The notes: generated by a model not told the origin, from the sequence alone. Shown: positions 21,799 to 31,499, numbered from the stretch's first letter. The stretch: DNA of 64,000 bases from Propionibacterium acidifaciens DSM 21887 (GCF_000426605.1 NZ_AUFR01000008.1:62001-126000); one strand, 5' to 3'. Translations and numbers: made by a program.

Positions 21799-22602
21799 AT
21801 GACCCCCGGCGAGAAAATACAGCGACTGAGAAGGCAGCAGGGACTCTCCCAGGAGGCCTTGGCGGAAAGGATCACGGTCACCAGGCTGACCATTTCGAAA
21901 TGGGAGTTGAACCAGTCCTCACCGGACCTGTTCTTCATCGCCCAGCTCAGCGACATATTCAACGTGTCCTCCGATTACCTCATCAAGGACGACATGGTCG
22001 AGCCCGACGAGCTGCTCGTCAGGAAACGGAACTACAGATTGTCCGAGCGCAGCAGGCGCATTCTGCTGGTGAGCTTCTCCGCGGCGGCGTTGACCGCGAT
22101 CTGCGTGTGCCTGATCTGTGATTACTTCACTGCGGACGAGCTGTCCTGGTCCCTCATCACCGCCACATCCATCGTCGCGGGATGGCTCATACTGGTCCCG
22201 GGCCTGACGGCCAGGACGAGGCCTGTCCTGAGGACGCTGCTCATGGCGAGCATCGTTCCCGTCCCGCTCCTCGCACTGCTGTCCGTGCTGCTGCAGAAAT
22301 CCGTCATCCTCACCCTGGGCGCCTGCATCTCACTGGTGTCGATCGCGGCCCTGTGGGCGGTGTACGGAATCTTCCGCAGGCTCTGGCCGAACTGGTACCG
22401 GGCGGCCGGTTTCTCCCTCCTCGTCATGGTCCCCGTTCCGATAGCGATCACTCACTTGGCGACCGCGTTCCTTCGGCGAGGCACCCGCAATCTCACATCG
22501 GAGATCTTCAACAGCGCCATCACCCTTGTCCTCGCTCTCGTCTGCTTCGGATTGGATTTCATCGATCGCCGCCGCATGGACGAGGACGCTGACCAGAGAT
22601 GA
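21799..22602 (+). CDS. XRE-family regulator with C-terminal membrane domain
   Basis: A 267-residue protein. Residues 1-65 form an XRE/Cro helix-turn-helix (GEKIQRLRRQQGLSQEALAE, then VTRLTISKWE and SSDYLIKDD), the layout of membrane-tethered HTH_3 regulators. From about residue 85 to the end there are about six hydrophobic segments (LLVSFSAAALTAICVCLICD and others). Such proteins often sense the envelope and control adjacent genes. ATG 21799 has GGAGG upstream. The hydrolase gene follows with an ATGA overlap, so they form a two-gene operon. Confidence 0.75.
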   Translation: MTPGEKIQRLRRQQGLSQEALAERITVTRLTISKWELNQSSPDLFFIAQLSDIFNVSSDYLIKDDMVEPDELLVRKRNYRLSERSRRILLVSFSAAALTAICVCLICDYFTADELSWSLITATSIVAGWLILVPGLTARTRPVLRTLLMASIVPVPLLALLSVLLQKSVILTLGACISLVSIAALWAVYGIFRRLWPNWYRAAGFSLLVMVPVPIAITHLATAFLRRGTRNLTSEIFNSAITLVLALVCFGLDFIDRRRMDEDADQR

Positions 22603-23249
22603 GAACCGTTCTGCTACATGGACTGGGCCAGACGGCCAAGGACTGGGATGGCGTGATCACGCGGATTCGAGCCGGTGAGGTGGACTGCCCGGAATTGTTC
22701 GCCGAGACGACCGGCGAGGTCAGCTACTCCCGGCTGCTGGCCGATCTGGAGCACCGGTATGCGGGCACGACGGAGTCGCTTCGCCTCTGCGGGCTCTCAC
22801 TGGGGGCGATTCTTGCCATGGACTACACGATCCGGCACCCGGACGAAGTGGCTTCACTGGTTCTCGTCGGGGCGCAGTACAGGACACCCCGCCTGCTCAT
22901 GGGCCTTCAGAATCTCCTGTTCCGGTGCATGCCGGGCAGGGCATTCGACGGCATGGGCATCTCCAAGAGTGAGGTGATCGAACTGGCCCGGTCCATGCGG
23001 TCACTGGATCTCACGCCGCGGTTGAGCGAGATCGTGTGCCCGGTGGCGATCTTGTGCGGGGGAAGGGACCGGGCGAACCTGAAGGCGTCGAGGCGGCTGC
23101 AGAAGCTTCTGCCGCAGGCGACGCTCCATGTCGTGCCCGGGGCGGGCCATGAGCTCAACCGGGCTGCGCCAGATGCCATCGTTGACGTCCTCGATCCTGG
23201 GGCGCTCGGGGGCGCCGACGGGTCTCCTTGGACCAGCACGAGCCAGTGA
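22599..23249 (+). CDS. Alpha/beta-fold hydrolase
   Basis: A 216-residue soluble alpha/beta hydrolase without signal peptide. The oxyanion region LLHGLGQTAKDW is at residues 5-16, the nucleophile elbow is GLSLGA (Ser67), a late Asp lies in CGGRDRAN and the catalytic His in GAGHELN. The substrate is unknown; esterases and lactonases share this layout, and the short lid is consistent with a small substrate. It is translationally coupled to the membrane XRE regulator, so the pair may form a sensing/response unit. Confidence 0.75.
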   Translation: MRTVLLHGLGQTAKDWDGVITRIRAGEVDCPELFAETTGEVSYSRLLADLEHRYAGTTESLRLCGLSLGAILAMDYTIRHPDEVASLVLVGAQYRTPRLLMGLQNLLFRCMPGRAFDGMGISKSEVIELARSMRSLDLTPRLSEIVCPVAILCGGRDRANLKASRRLQKLLPQATLHVVPGAGHELNRAAPDAIVDVLDPGALGGADGSPWTSTSQ

Positions 23250-23567
23250 CCGGCTTGGGAAAACAACTCCGTGTCCCCGCTCCTGCGTGGGTTCTTGATC
23301 CGGGTCCTGCACCGCACGGCCAGGAGTTCATCCCACGGCTCGGCAGGGTTCGAGAAGTCCCTCGGGAGTCGCGCGCGGCAATGCGTGTGGCCCATGAAAC
23401 TCATTCATGAGGATCGGACCTGGGCCGCACTCCACGCCAAGAGCCCGCCGGCTGAAACCATGAACGTTTTTCCCGCACGGGCCCTGCCGACAGCCGCCGT
23501 CCGGCACCCTGCGGCGCGTGGCCACACGGTGTGCCAGAGTGGGATCCGGCAGCGCGGGGAGGGGACC
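23250..23567. other. Gene-free stretch
   Basis: 318 bp between the hydrolase and the metal-receptor gene. I see only CATGA-N7-TCATG near 23395-23411. There is no convincing open frame, promoter or terminator. Confidence 0.5.
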
Positions 23568-24359
23568 ATGGCGACCGACGATCTCGGGTACACCGTCGAA
23601 CCGGCCGTGCTGCCCCGACGTGTCGTCAGCCTGGTGCCCTCACTCACCGAGGCCCTCGCCTGGAGCTGTCCCGAACGCATCGTCGGGGCCACCGAGTTCT
23701 GCGTCCGCCCGGCCGACCTTGCCGAGCGGGCCGGGCACGCCGTCCGCCGGGTGCGGGGCCCGAAGAACCCCGACCTGGCGGCCATCACCACCCTGGCACC
23801 CGATCTGGTCGTCGCAGCGCGGGAGGAGAACCGCCGCGCCGACGTCGAGGCGCTGCGCGCGGCCGGCGTGGCCGTGTGGGTCACCGACGTGGACAGCGTC
23901 GACGGCGCCCTGGCGAGCCTGCGTCGGCTCCTGGGCGAGGCGCTCGGCCTGACCCCGGAGCCCAAGTGGCTCGCGGCGGCCTCTCGCGCCTGGAGCGCAC
24001 CGGACGAGGAGCCTGGCGCGCGCGTCGTCGTGTGCATCTGGCGCGACCCGTGGATGGTCGTCGGGCCCCGCACCTACGCGGCAGACCTGCTGCGCCGCTC
24101 CGGTTTCCCGCTGGCGCCGCTCGACGTCGCGGGCTGGCGGTCCGCGCGTTACCCGGCCGTCACCGTCGAGACGATCCAGCGGGCCGGCGCCGATGCCGTC
24201 GTCCTGCTCGACGCGCCCTATCCGTTCACACCCGACGACGGCCCCGAGTGCTTCCCCGGCCACGACGTACGGATCCTGCCCGAACGCCCGGTGGTCTGGT
24301 ATGGCCCCGCCATGGTCGACGCCCGCGCCCGGATCCGCCGGCTGATGGGACGCGGTTGA
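23568..24359 (+). CDS. Helical-backbone metal receptor, BtuF-like, without signal peptide
   Basis: A 263-residue protein of the periplasmic-binding superfamily (BtuF/TroA-like helical backbone). RRVVSLVPSLTEALAW (residues 17-32) and VGATEFCVRPADL match the N-lobe of cobalamin/iron-chelate receptors; NPDLAAITTLAPDLVVAAREENR and a C-terminal RPVVWYGPAM complete the fold. No export signal or lipobox is present, so it appears cytosolic, as in a known actinobacterial subgroup of unknown role. ATG 23568 has GGGGAGGGG upstream. No transporter genes are adjacent. Confidence 0.7.
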   Translation: MATDDLGYTVEPAVLPRRVVSLVPSLTEALAWSCPERIVGATEFCVRPADLAERAGHAVRRVRGPKNPDLAAITTLAPDLVVAAREENRRADVEALRAAGVAVWVTDVDSVDGALASLRRLLGEALGLTPEPKWLAAASRAWSAPDEEPGARVVVCIWRDPWMVVGPRTYAADLLRRSGFPLAPLDVAGWRSARYPAVTVETIQRAGADAVVLLDAPYPFTPDDGPECFPGHDVRILPERPVVWYGPAMVDARARIRRLMGRG

Positions 24360-24383
24360 GCGGACCGGGCGGGGAGGGTGCCG

Positions 24384-24962
24384 TCAGCCGGCCACCGCTG
24401 CCGCGAGCATCGCACGGCCCTGGACCTCGTAGGCGGCCTCGTCGAAGTCGTCGACGAGGGCGCGCTGGGTGGCGAACCCGAGGATCAGCCCGACGAGCAT
24501 CTCGGCCAGGCCACGCACCCGCTCCTGCGGCAGGCCCTGGTTGCGGGCCCACGAACCGAGGGTCAGGTCGAGTCCGTCGCGCAGCTGGCTGAACTCGGCG
24601 CGCAGCGCCCGGCCCAGTTCGTCGTCGCTGAGGCCGCCCGCGCCGAGCTGGACGAGCAGTTCACCCAGTTCGGGGCCGAACCGCAGCGCCTCGACCGCGT
24701 AGCCGAACAGGTCTGCCGGGGATGCGGGGTTGTCGAAGTACTCGGTGATGACGGTCATCGGCCAGTGGAGCGCCTGCCGGGCGGTCTCGACGATGATCTC
24801 CTGCTTGCTGCCGAAGTGGTGGTAGATCGCCCCCGTCGAGGTGCCCGAGGCCCTGATGATGTCCGCCACCGAGGTGCCGCTGACGCCCTGCTTGCCGATG
24901 AGATCGGCAGTCGCCTCGATGATCGCCTGGCGGCTGCGGATGCTTCGAGGCTGTTCGGGCAC
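24384..24962 (-). CDS. TetR-family transcriptional regulator
   Basis: A 192-residue TetR regulator. The N-terminal HTH is SRQAIIEATADLIGKQGVSG, then VADIIRASGTSTGAIYHHFGSK (residues 32-53), with an all-helical ligand domain after it. The GTG at 24962 has TAGACT 6 nt upstream, so it probably has its own leaderless promoter inside the short gap after the fatty-acid CoA ligase gene, which ends only 9 bp away. Regulation of lipid genes is plausible from context but not shown. Confidence 0.85.
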   Translation of the reverse strand: MPEQPRSIRSRQAIIEATADLIGKQGVSGTSVADIIRASGTSTGAIYHHFGSKQEIIVETARQALHWPMTVITEYFDNPASPADLFGYAVEALRFGPELGELLVQLGAGGLSDDELGRALRAEFSQLRDGLDLTLGSWARNQGLPQERVRGLAEMLVGLILGFATQRALVDDFDEAAYEVQGRAMLAAAVAG

Positions 24963-24971
24963 GCCGCCAGT

Positions 24972-26902
24972 CTACGCAGCCGGCCCCGCCGCGGACGGGG
25001 CCGCCTCACGGCGTGGATCCGGTTCGGAGCCCCGCTCACGCCGCTCGGAGAAGCGGGCGTACATCTGGTCGATGACGTCGGCGAAACGGCGCTCGACCTC
25101 CCGGCGCTTCACCTTCAGCGTCGGGGTGAGGAGGCCGTTCGCGATGGAGAACTCCTCCGGCGAGAGGAACATCTCCCTGAACTGCTCGTGCTTGGGCAGC
25201 GAGCCTGTGAGCCGTGCCGCCCGGGCCTTGACCTCCTCGATGACGCGCGGGTTCGAGAAGAGCTCGTTGACGTGGCCGTACTGGATCTGCAGCTTCTCGG
25301 CGATCTCATCCATCGTGGGCAGCGAGGGCTTCACAAGGAGCGTCAGGAACGGCCTGTCGTTGCCCAGCAGGACCGCCTGCTCGAACAGGGGATCGGCCTG
25401 AAGCAGCGCCTCGATGGGCTGGGCGCGATGTTCTTGCCTCCCTTGGTGACGATGATGTCCTTCAGCCGGTCGGTGATGAACAGATAGCCCTTGTGGTTGA
25501 TCCTGCCGGCATCACCGGTCCGCAGCCAGCGGGTGCCGTCCTCGTCGATCCAGAAAGCCCGGTCCGTGGCCTCCTCGTCGCCCCAGTAGCCGTCCATGAG
25601 ATTGGGGCCGGTGTAGAGGATCTCGTTCTCGGGGCCGATGCGCAGCCGCCCGCCGCTCATGACCCGTCCGACGCTGCCGCGCTGCCAGTGCGAGTGCGAG
25701 TTGAAGGAGATGAGTGGTGCCGCCTCGGTCATGCCGTAGCCGTTGAGGATCTGCAGCCCTGCCGCGCCGAAGAACAACGCGGCCTCCCGAGGCAGGGGCG
25801 CGCCGCCGCTGACGAGCATCTTCTTCGGCCCGCCGATGGCGCCCCGGATCTTGCTCAGGACGAGCCGGTCAGCCACGAGGAGTTTCACCTGGTCGCGCAG
25901 CCGCGGGTATTCGCCGTTGTTGTACGCGGCCTGCACCCTGGCGCCGACACCGATCGACCAGTCGAAGAGGCGCTTGCGGAGCCGCGACCCGGCGGCCTGT
26001 TCGCGGGCCATCGTCATGATCGTCTCGTAGAGCTTGGGGACGGCGACCACCATGGTCGGGCGCGCCAGCGGCATGAGTTCGGCGATGCTGCGGGTGTCGG
26101 TGACATAGGTGTTCATGCAGCCGTGCGCCCACAGATAGGCCGTCCAGGCCCGTTCGAGGGCGTGTGAGAGGGGCAGGAAGCACAGCGAGTGCTCGGCAGG
26201 ACCGATGTCGAACATCTCGTCGAGGGCCCGGAACTCGGCGATCATCGCGCGGTGGGCAAGCATGACGCCCTTCGGTTCGCCGGTGGTGCCCGAGGTGTAG
26301 ATGATGCTGTACAGGTCGTCGCCGGTGGCCGACGCCAGGCGGGCATCGACCTCGGTCGCCAGGGCGGTGTCAGCGGGTTCACCGGCGGGCGCGAAATCGG
26401 CGAGCCAGCAGAACTCGCCGTCCCAGGCTGTGCCGTGCCGGGGGTCGTCGTCGCACGGGTCCATCGAGACGATCAGGCGCAGGCTCGGTACCGAGGTGGC
26501 CGCCTCGATCATGGTGGCGGTCTCCTGGGCGCTACCGGCGAAGGCGGCGACCATCTGGCAGTCGCCGGCGATGTGGGCGGCCTGCTCGGACGTGTTCGTC
26601 GCGTAGATCGGCACCGGGACGGCGCCGATGTACTGGCAGGCCAGGTCGGCCTGGGTCCACTCGGGACGGTTGCGGGCGTAGATACCGACACGGTCACCGG
26701 CGGTGATGCCCTGCCGGAGCAGTGCGCAGGCGATCTGGGTGACGCGTTCGTCCAACTCGCGGTAGGTGGCGATGTCCCAGACCGCGCCCTCGTCCCCGAC
26801 GCGCACCCGGGTGGCCGGACGGTGGCTGTAGCGGGCGGCCGCGGCCTTGAACATGAGAGCGACGTTGTCCTGCGCGTAGTGCAGCGGGCGGTGGTGTGAC
26901 AT
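24972..26902 (-). pseudogene. fadD: Long-chain fatty-acid--CoA ligase with a single frameshift
   Basis: A FadD15-like acyl-CoA synthetase (about 640 residues intact) that adenylates fatty acids for lipid synthesis or beta-oxidation. The main frame has the P-loop YTSGTTGEPKG, NGYGMTEAAP and TGDAGRINHKGYLFITDRLKD. After KGGKNIAP the frame shifts: restoring one C (one G on the plus strand) near 25420 reads on as QPIEALLQADPLFEQAVLLG and joins the downstream frame ending in NGLLTPTLKVKRREVERRF. This is a one-base loss in a short G run, either an inactivating mutation or a sequencing error. The ATG at 26902 almost abuts the endonuclease IV stop. Confidence 0.85.
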
Positions 26903-26903
26903 G

Positions 26904-27698
26904 TCAGATCCTCGCTCGCAGCCAGGCGATGTCGGCGGCCTGGGCCTCGGGCCCGCCGGGTGTCTCGACGACGGCGGGCGCCCCGGCGGTGGCGACGACG
27001 TGGGCGATGGCCCCGGCGTCGGCGAGGCCCCGGCCGAGGTTGGCGTGCCGGTCGGCGCCGGTTCCGGGCTCGTCGCGCGAGTCGTTGGCGTGCACGAGGT
27101 CGATGCGTCCGGTGATGGCCCGCACCCGGTCGACGAGGCCGTCGAGGCCGAGGCCTGCCCCGTGGGCGTGGCAGGTGTCGAGGCAGAAGCCGACCCGGTC
27201 CCCCCCATCGACCGCCGCGAGCGCCGTCCACAGCCGGTCGATCGACTCGAGCCGGCGGGCCATGGCGTGCCGGCCGCCCGCGGTGTTCTCGATGAGGATC
27301 GGCACCGCGGCGTCGAGCCCGGCCACGGCCTTCGCCCAGTTCTCGTAGCCGGCCCCGGGGTCGTCCTCGGCGGTGACGTGCCCGCCGTGGACGACGACCC
27401 CGAGCGCGCCGAGTTCGGCCGCCATGTCGACGTGCTTCTGGAGCAGTCGGCGGCTCGGCACGCGGATGCGGTTGTTGGTGCTGGCCACGTTGATGACGAA
27501 GGGCGCGTGGACGACGAGCGCCAGCCCAGCGTCGGCGGCCGCGCGCCGCAGCGCCTGCGGGCCGCCCCCGTGGGCGAGGACGGGGCCCTTCCAGCTCCGC
27601 GGATCGCCGAGGCTGATCTGGACGATGTCGGCGCCGCGCGCCGCGGCCTCGCCGACGGGGTCCTCCTCGTCGACGTGGGCACCGATCAGGACTGACAT
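26904..27698 (-). CDS. nfo: Endonuclease IV (AP endonuclease family 2)
   Basis: A 264-residue TIM-barrel protein of the endonuclease IV family, which cuts abasic sites in DNA base excision repair using three zinc ions. Metal-ligand segments are visible: VVHAPF, VVHGGHV, the Glu in LIENTAGG, FCLDTCHAHGAG (Asp and His), VHANDS and DRHANLGRG, and a final Glu in VVETPG. The start at 27698 has TAGGCT 6 nt upstream, indicating a leaderless message. It is the first gene of a minus-strand run with fadD and tetR and is divergent from the helicase. Confidence 0.88.
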   Translation of the reverse strand: MSVLIGAHVDEEDPVGEAAARGADIVQISLGDPRSWKGPVLAHGGGPQALRRAAADAGLALVVHAPFVINVASTNNRIRVPSRRLLQKHVDMAAELGALGVVVHGGHVTAEDDPGAGYENWAKAVAGLDAAVPILIENTAGGRHAMARRLESIDRLWTALAAVDGGDRVGFCLDTCHAHGAGLGLDGLVDRVRAITGRIDLVHANDSRDEPGTGADRHANLGRGLADAGAIAHVVATAGAPAVVETPGGPEAQAADIAWLRARI

Positions 27699-27753
27699 AC
27701 GGTGAGCCTAGTGGGCGCCCGGGGCGGAGCCCCGACCGGCCCCGCCGGGACCC

Positions 27754-27806
27754 GCGAGCGCTCGCCGCGAACGGTCAAAGGCCCCGCGAGCATTCGCCGC
27801 GAGCGG
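27754..27806. repeat. Two 21-bp direct repeats upstream of the helicase gene
   Basis: The units at 27754-27774 and 27786-27806 share the pattern GCGAGC-NN-TCGCCGCGA-N-CGG (18 of 21 identical, 32-bp period). The first contains the perfect palindrome GCGAGCGCTCGC. It lies between the divergent nfo and helicase genes; function unknown. Confidence 0.6.
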
Positions 27807-27932
27807 CTCCGGAAAGCCCGCGAGCGCGGGCGACGGACGCCCGGACGCCCACGGCGAACGGCCCGCGCCTGCTGCGGCGACCCGGTCCGGACCCTTCGCC
27901 CGGGCCCGGTGCGCGCGCCTAGACTGGATAGG

Positions 27933-30900
27933 ATGAACGCCCACCTCGACCACGATCCGGCCGCATCGGCGCCACTGCGCTGGCTGGCCCGTTTGGACGA
28001 CGAGGTCCTCCTCAACCACTACCCGCAGCGCTCCGTCGAGCGGGGCGCCGCCTACGCCGAACGCTCCGGCGTCGTCACCGACGTGCGGCTGGGGCCCGAC
28101 GCCCTCTCGGGGCACGTGCAGGGCACCCTGTCGTCCCCGTACGACACCTCGATCCGCTTCATCTGCGCGGGCCGGCGCGTCATCACCTGGTCGGACTCGT
28201 GCACCTGCCCCAAGGGCAGGGACTGCAAGCACGCCGTCGCGCTGCTCATGAGCGCCCGCTCGGCCGCGCAGCTCGTCCTCGAGGGCCGCGCCGCGGCCTC
28301 GGCGCCCGCGCCGACCAGCTCGTGGGAGCGCGTGATGGCCCGGCTCGCCCCCGAGCAGGGCGGCACGCGCAAGCTCGCCGTCGTCTTCGAGGACGCCGGC
28401 ATCGCCGGGTACGACTACGTCTCCTCCGGCCGCTGGCGGCTGCACCTGCTGCGCACCGGCGTGGACGGGGACTGGGTCGGCAAGCGCGTGCGCTGGCGCG
28501 ATCTCGTCGAGGCCCCGGCGATGGTCCAGGCCCGCTCCGACCAGCGGGCCGCCGTCGTGGGGCTGGCGCAGCTGCTGGGCTCCGGGGACGCCCACGCGGC
28601 GAACCGCGTGACGCTCGAGTCGCTGCCCTCCGAGGTCTGGGCGCAGCTGCGCCGGGCCGTCGACGCGGGGGTCGAGCTGCTGCACGACCTGGGCGACCGC
28701 CGGCACGCCCGCGTCCACCTGGACCCGACGAAGGCCTCCCTCGGCCTGAACCTCGCGGCGGCCGGCGACGACTACGAGCTGCAGGTGCTGCTGAGCCGCG
28801 ACGGGCGCCCCGAGCCGTTCCGCCCCGGCTGGACGCTGCTGGGCGAGCCGGCCCACGGCATCCTGCGCACCGAGCCTCGCGGCGAGCTGCGGCTGACCGA
28901 GCTCGACCGCTCCGTCGACCCGGCCCTGCGGCCCCTGCTCGAGGCGGCGCCCTCGCTGGCGCTGCCCGCCGACGATCTGCCGCGCTTCCTCGGCCTGTAC
29001 GCCCCGCAGCTGCGCAGCAACCTGCGTCTGACGAGCAGCGACGCGCGGGTCGACATCGACGCGCCGCCGACCGGGGGCCTGTGGGTGCAGCTCGACTTCA
29101 GCCGGCCCGGACGGCTGGCGCTGCGCAGCGGGGTCGCCCTCGCCTCGGCCGGCCACAGCACCAGGCTCGAGCTTGAGCGCTGCCCCGCCGGGCTCATGGA
29201 CGAGGGGACGCGGCTCCTCCTGGACCGGGTCCGCGATCTCGTCGGGGGGCAGACCGCCGAGCTGACCGGGCGCGCCCTCCTCGACTTCGTCACCCGCGAG
29301 CTGCCCGCTCTGGAGGACGACCCGCACGTGCTCGTCGAATGCATCGGCGTCCGTCCCGAGTACACCGAGCTCACCGGCGAACCGAGGCTCGCCGTCGAGG
29401 TCCTCGACGCCGAGCCCGACGCCGATGACGCGGCCCTCGCCACCTCGGCGGTGGAGGACGCCGCCCTGGACGGCTCGACCGACTGGTTCGGCCTGTCGGT
29501 CGTCGTGACGATCGACGGCCGGGAGCTGCCAGTGGCGGCGCTGCTGGCCGCCCTGACCGCCGGCGACGACCACGTCATGCTCGACGACGGCGCCTGGATC
29601 GACCTCGCCCGTCCCGGGCTCGATCCGCTGCGTCGTCTCGTCGAGGAGGCGGCGCGGCTCGTCGACCCGGGAACGGGCGAGATGCGCCTGAGCCGCTGGG
29701 ACCTGGGGCCCTGGCAGGACCTGGAGGCCTCGGGCGCCATCACGGCCGCCTCGGCCCGCTGGCGGCGCTCGGTCGCCGCGCTCGGGCACCTGGACGAGAT
29801 CGCCCCGCCCGACGTGCCGGCGGCGATCGGGGCCCGGCTGCGCCCCTACCAGACGGAGGGCTACCAGTGGCTCGCCGCGCTGTGGACGGCGGGGCTGGGC
29901 GGCATCCTCGCCGACGACATGGGCCTGGGCAAGACGCTGCAGACCCTGGCGCTCATCGCGCGGGCCCGTGAGACCGGGGAGCTCGCGCGCCCGGCGCTCG
30001 TCGTCGCCCCCACCTCCGTCATGGCGGCCTGGACGGGCGAGGCCCGCAAGTTCGCGCCCTCGCTGCGGGTCGTCGTCATCGACCAGACGGCCACCAAGTC
30101 GGGCGTGCCGCTGGCCCGGGCCGTCGCCGGCGCCGACGTCGTCGTGGCCTCGTACACGCTCGTACGGCTGGACGAGGCGAGCTTCACCGCGCTGGAGTGG
30201 AGCCTGCTCGTGCTCGACGAGGCGCAGTTCGTGAAGAACCACACGGCCAAGACCTACGCCGTCGTGAGGCGCCTGCTGGCGCGCATGCGGCTCGTCATCA
30301 CCGGCACGCCGCTGGAGAACTCCCTCATGGACCTGTGGAGTCTGCTGTCGATCGCCGCGCCCGGCCTGTTCCCCGACCCGAGGCGCTTCCAGGCCGACAT
30401 CGCCCATCCGATCGAATCGGGCGACGAGCCGGACCGGCTCGCCCTGCTGCACCGGCGCACCCGCCCGCTCATGCTGCGCCGCACCAAGGAGCAGGTGGCC
30501 GCCGAACTGCCGCCCAAGCAGGAGTTCGTCGTGCCGGTGACGCTGGGGCGGGCCCACCGCCGCATCTACGACCGTGAGCTGGCCGCCACCCGCATGCGCG
30601 TGCTGGGGCTGCTCGACGACAGCTCCCGCACGCACCGCATCGAGATCCTCGCCGCCCTCACGAGGCTGCGCCAGCTCAGCCTGCACCCGGGCCTGCTCGA
30701 CGAGGCGGACCTGGCCGTCGGCTCCGAGAAGATCGACTCGCTCGCCGAGCAGCTCCACTCGTTGGCCCAGGCCGGGCACCGGGCGCTCGTGTTCAGCCAG
30801 TTCACGGGCTTCCTCAAGCTGGTGCGCGAGCGCCTCACCGCCGAGCGGATCGGCTGGGAGTACCTCGACGGGCGCACCCGCCGCCGCGAGGAGCGGGTGC

Positions 30901-31226
30901 GGGCCTTCAAGGAGGGCGACGCCACGGCGTTCCTCATCTCGCTCAAGGCGGGCGGTTTCGGCCTCACGCTCACCGAGGCCGACTACGTCTTCGTCCTCGA
31001 CCCGTGGTGGAACCCGGCCGCCGAGCGCCAGGCCATCGACCGCACCCACCGCATCGGCCAGGACAAGCAGGTGATGGTCTACCGCCTCGTGTCGGCCGAC
31101 ACCATCGAGGAGAAGGTCGTGGAGCTGCAGCAGCGCAAGCGCGAGCTGTTCGACCAGGTCGTCGGCGACGAGGCGCTGAGCAGCGGCGCCCTGACCCTGG
31201 ACGACATCCGCGGGCTGCTGGCCTGA
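27933..31226 (+). CDS. SWIM-domain SNF2-family helicase
   Basis: A 1097-residue DEAD/DEAH-type SNF2 ATPase. An N-terminal SWIM zinc finger (CTCPKGRDCKHAVALL, about residues 90-105) precedes a long middle region. The motor in the last 470 residues has LRPYQTEGYQWLAAL, Walker A DDMGLGKTLQ, DEAQ box LVLDEAQFVKN, and the C-terminal motifs VFSQFTGFL, LISLKAGGFGLTLTEAD and DPWWNPAAERQAIDRTHRIG. Such proteins remodel protein-DNA or nucleic-acid complexes. TAGACT lies 7 nt before the ATG, so leaderless. Its last 35 bp are repeated 13.4 kb downstream, at the other end of the lanthipeptide island. Confidence 0.9.
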   Translation: MNAHLDHDPAASAPLRWLARLDDEVLLNHYPQRSVERGAAYAERSGVVTDVRLGPDALSGHVQGTLSSPYDTSIRFICAGRRVITWSDSCTCPKGRDCKHAVALLMSARSAAQLVLEGRAAASAPAPTSSWERVMARLAPEQGGTRKLAVVFEDAGIAGYDYVSSGRWRLHLLRTGVDGDWVGKRVRWRDLVEAPAMVQARSDQRAAVVGLAQLLGSGDAHAANRVTLESLPSEVWAQLRRAVDAGVELLHDLGDRRHARVHLDPTKASLGLNLAAAGDDYELQVLLSRDGRPEPFRPGWTLLGEPAHGILRTEPRGELRLTELDRSVDPALRPLLEAAPSLALPADDLPRFLGLYAPQLRSNLRLTSSDARVDIDAPPTGGLWVQLDFSRPGRLALRSGVALASAGHSTRLELERCPAGLMDEGTRLLLDRVRDLVGGQTAELTGRALLDFVTRELPALEDDPHVLVECIGVRPEYTELTGEPRLAVEVLDAEPDADDAALATSAVEDAALDGSTDWFGLSVVVTIDGRELPVAALLAALTAGDDHVMLDDGAWIDLARPGLDPLRRLVEEAARLVDPGTGEMRLSRWDLGPWQDLEASGAITAASARWRRSVAALGHLDEIAPPDVPAAIGARLRPYQTEGYQWLAALWTAGLGGILADDMGLGKTLQTLALIARARETGELARPALVVAPTSVMAAWTGEARKFAPSLRVVVIDQTATKSGVPLARAVAGADVVVASYTLVRLDEASFTALEWSLLVLDEAQFVKNHTAKTYAVVRRLLARMRLVITGTPLENSLMDLWSLLSIAAPGLFPDPRRFQADIAHPIESGDEPDRLALLHRRTRPLMLRRTKEQVAAELPPKQEFVVPVTLGRAHRRIYDRELAATRMRVLGLLDDSSRTHRIEILAALTRLRQLSLHPGLLDEADLAVGSEKIDSLAEQLHSLAQAGHRALVFSQFTGFLKLVRERLTAERIGWEYLDGRTRRREERVRAFKEGDATAFLISLKAGGFGLTLTEADYVFVLDPWWNPAAERQAIDRTHRIGQDKQVMVYRLVSADTIEEKVVELQQRKRELFDQVVGDEALSSGALTLDDIRGLLA
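31191..31225. repeat. Left 35-bp direct repeat of the lanthipeptide island (helicase 3' end)
   Basis: These 35 bp encode the helicase C-terminus (LTLDDIRGLLA) and recur at 44586-44620 with one mismatch (34/35). The two copies bracket the low-GC cluster like attachment-site or recombination duplications. Confidence 0.85.
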
Positions 31227-31299
31227 GGCGGGGCCATGGGGCCCGGTGCCGTCCGGGACCGGAGCCCACCGGCCCGGCCCCGCACCGCCCCTCCGGCCT

Positions 31300-31452
31300 G
31301 GTCCCGGCCCCGCACCCGGCTTCGCTGCCGCCCCTCCGTTCCCACCTCACCTTCCGTTCCCACCGCACTCTTCGGTCAACACCCTGGACATGTACGAGGT
31401 GCGAACGCAAAGGCGAAGTGGGAACCGGAGAAGAGGCGGGAGAAGCGAGGAG
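31300..31452. repeat. Dispersed intergenic repeat, copy 2
   Basis: Three blocks are shared with the copy before pta: CCCGGCTTCGCTGCCGCCCC-type DNA at 31315-31356 (40/42 identical), the ACCCTGGACATGTACGAGGT block, and the end block AAGTGGGAACCGGAGAAGAG running to 31446. The outer CTCCGTTCCCACCTC and GGTGGGAAC-type arms are inverted, so the element could fold into a long hairpin. Confidence 0.7.
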
Positions 31453-31482
31453 CGGCCGAGTCCCGAGCCCATCTCCCGGCCT

Positions 31483-31499
31483 TGGGGGCTCAGCCCCCA
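31483..31499. terminator. Hairpin overlapping the stop codon of the HXXEE gene
   Basis: TGGGGGC-TCA-GCCCCCA; the loop TCA is the complement of the minus-strand TGA stop at 31490-31492. It is located between convergent genes; there is no T-tract. Confidence 0.4.

Noticed and set aside
27754-27806. CRISPR-like repeats
   Set aside because: Only two units, 11-nt spacing, no cas genes in the window.
27708-31049. An 1113-codon open frame antisense to the helicase
   Set aside because: Same GC-position shadow effect; no domain, and the SNF2 motifs on the plus strand are complete.
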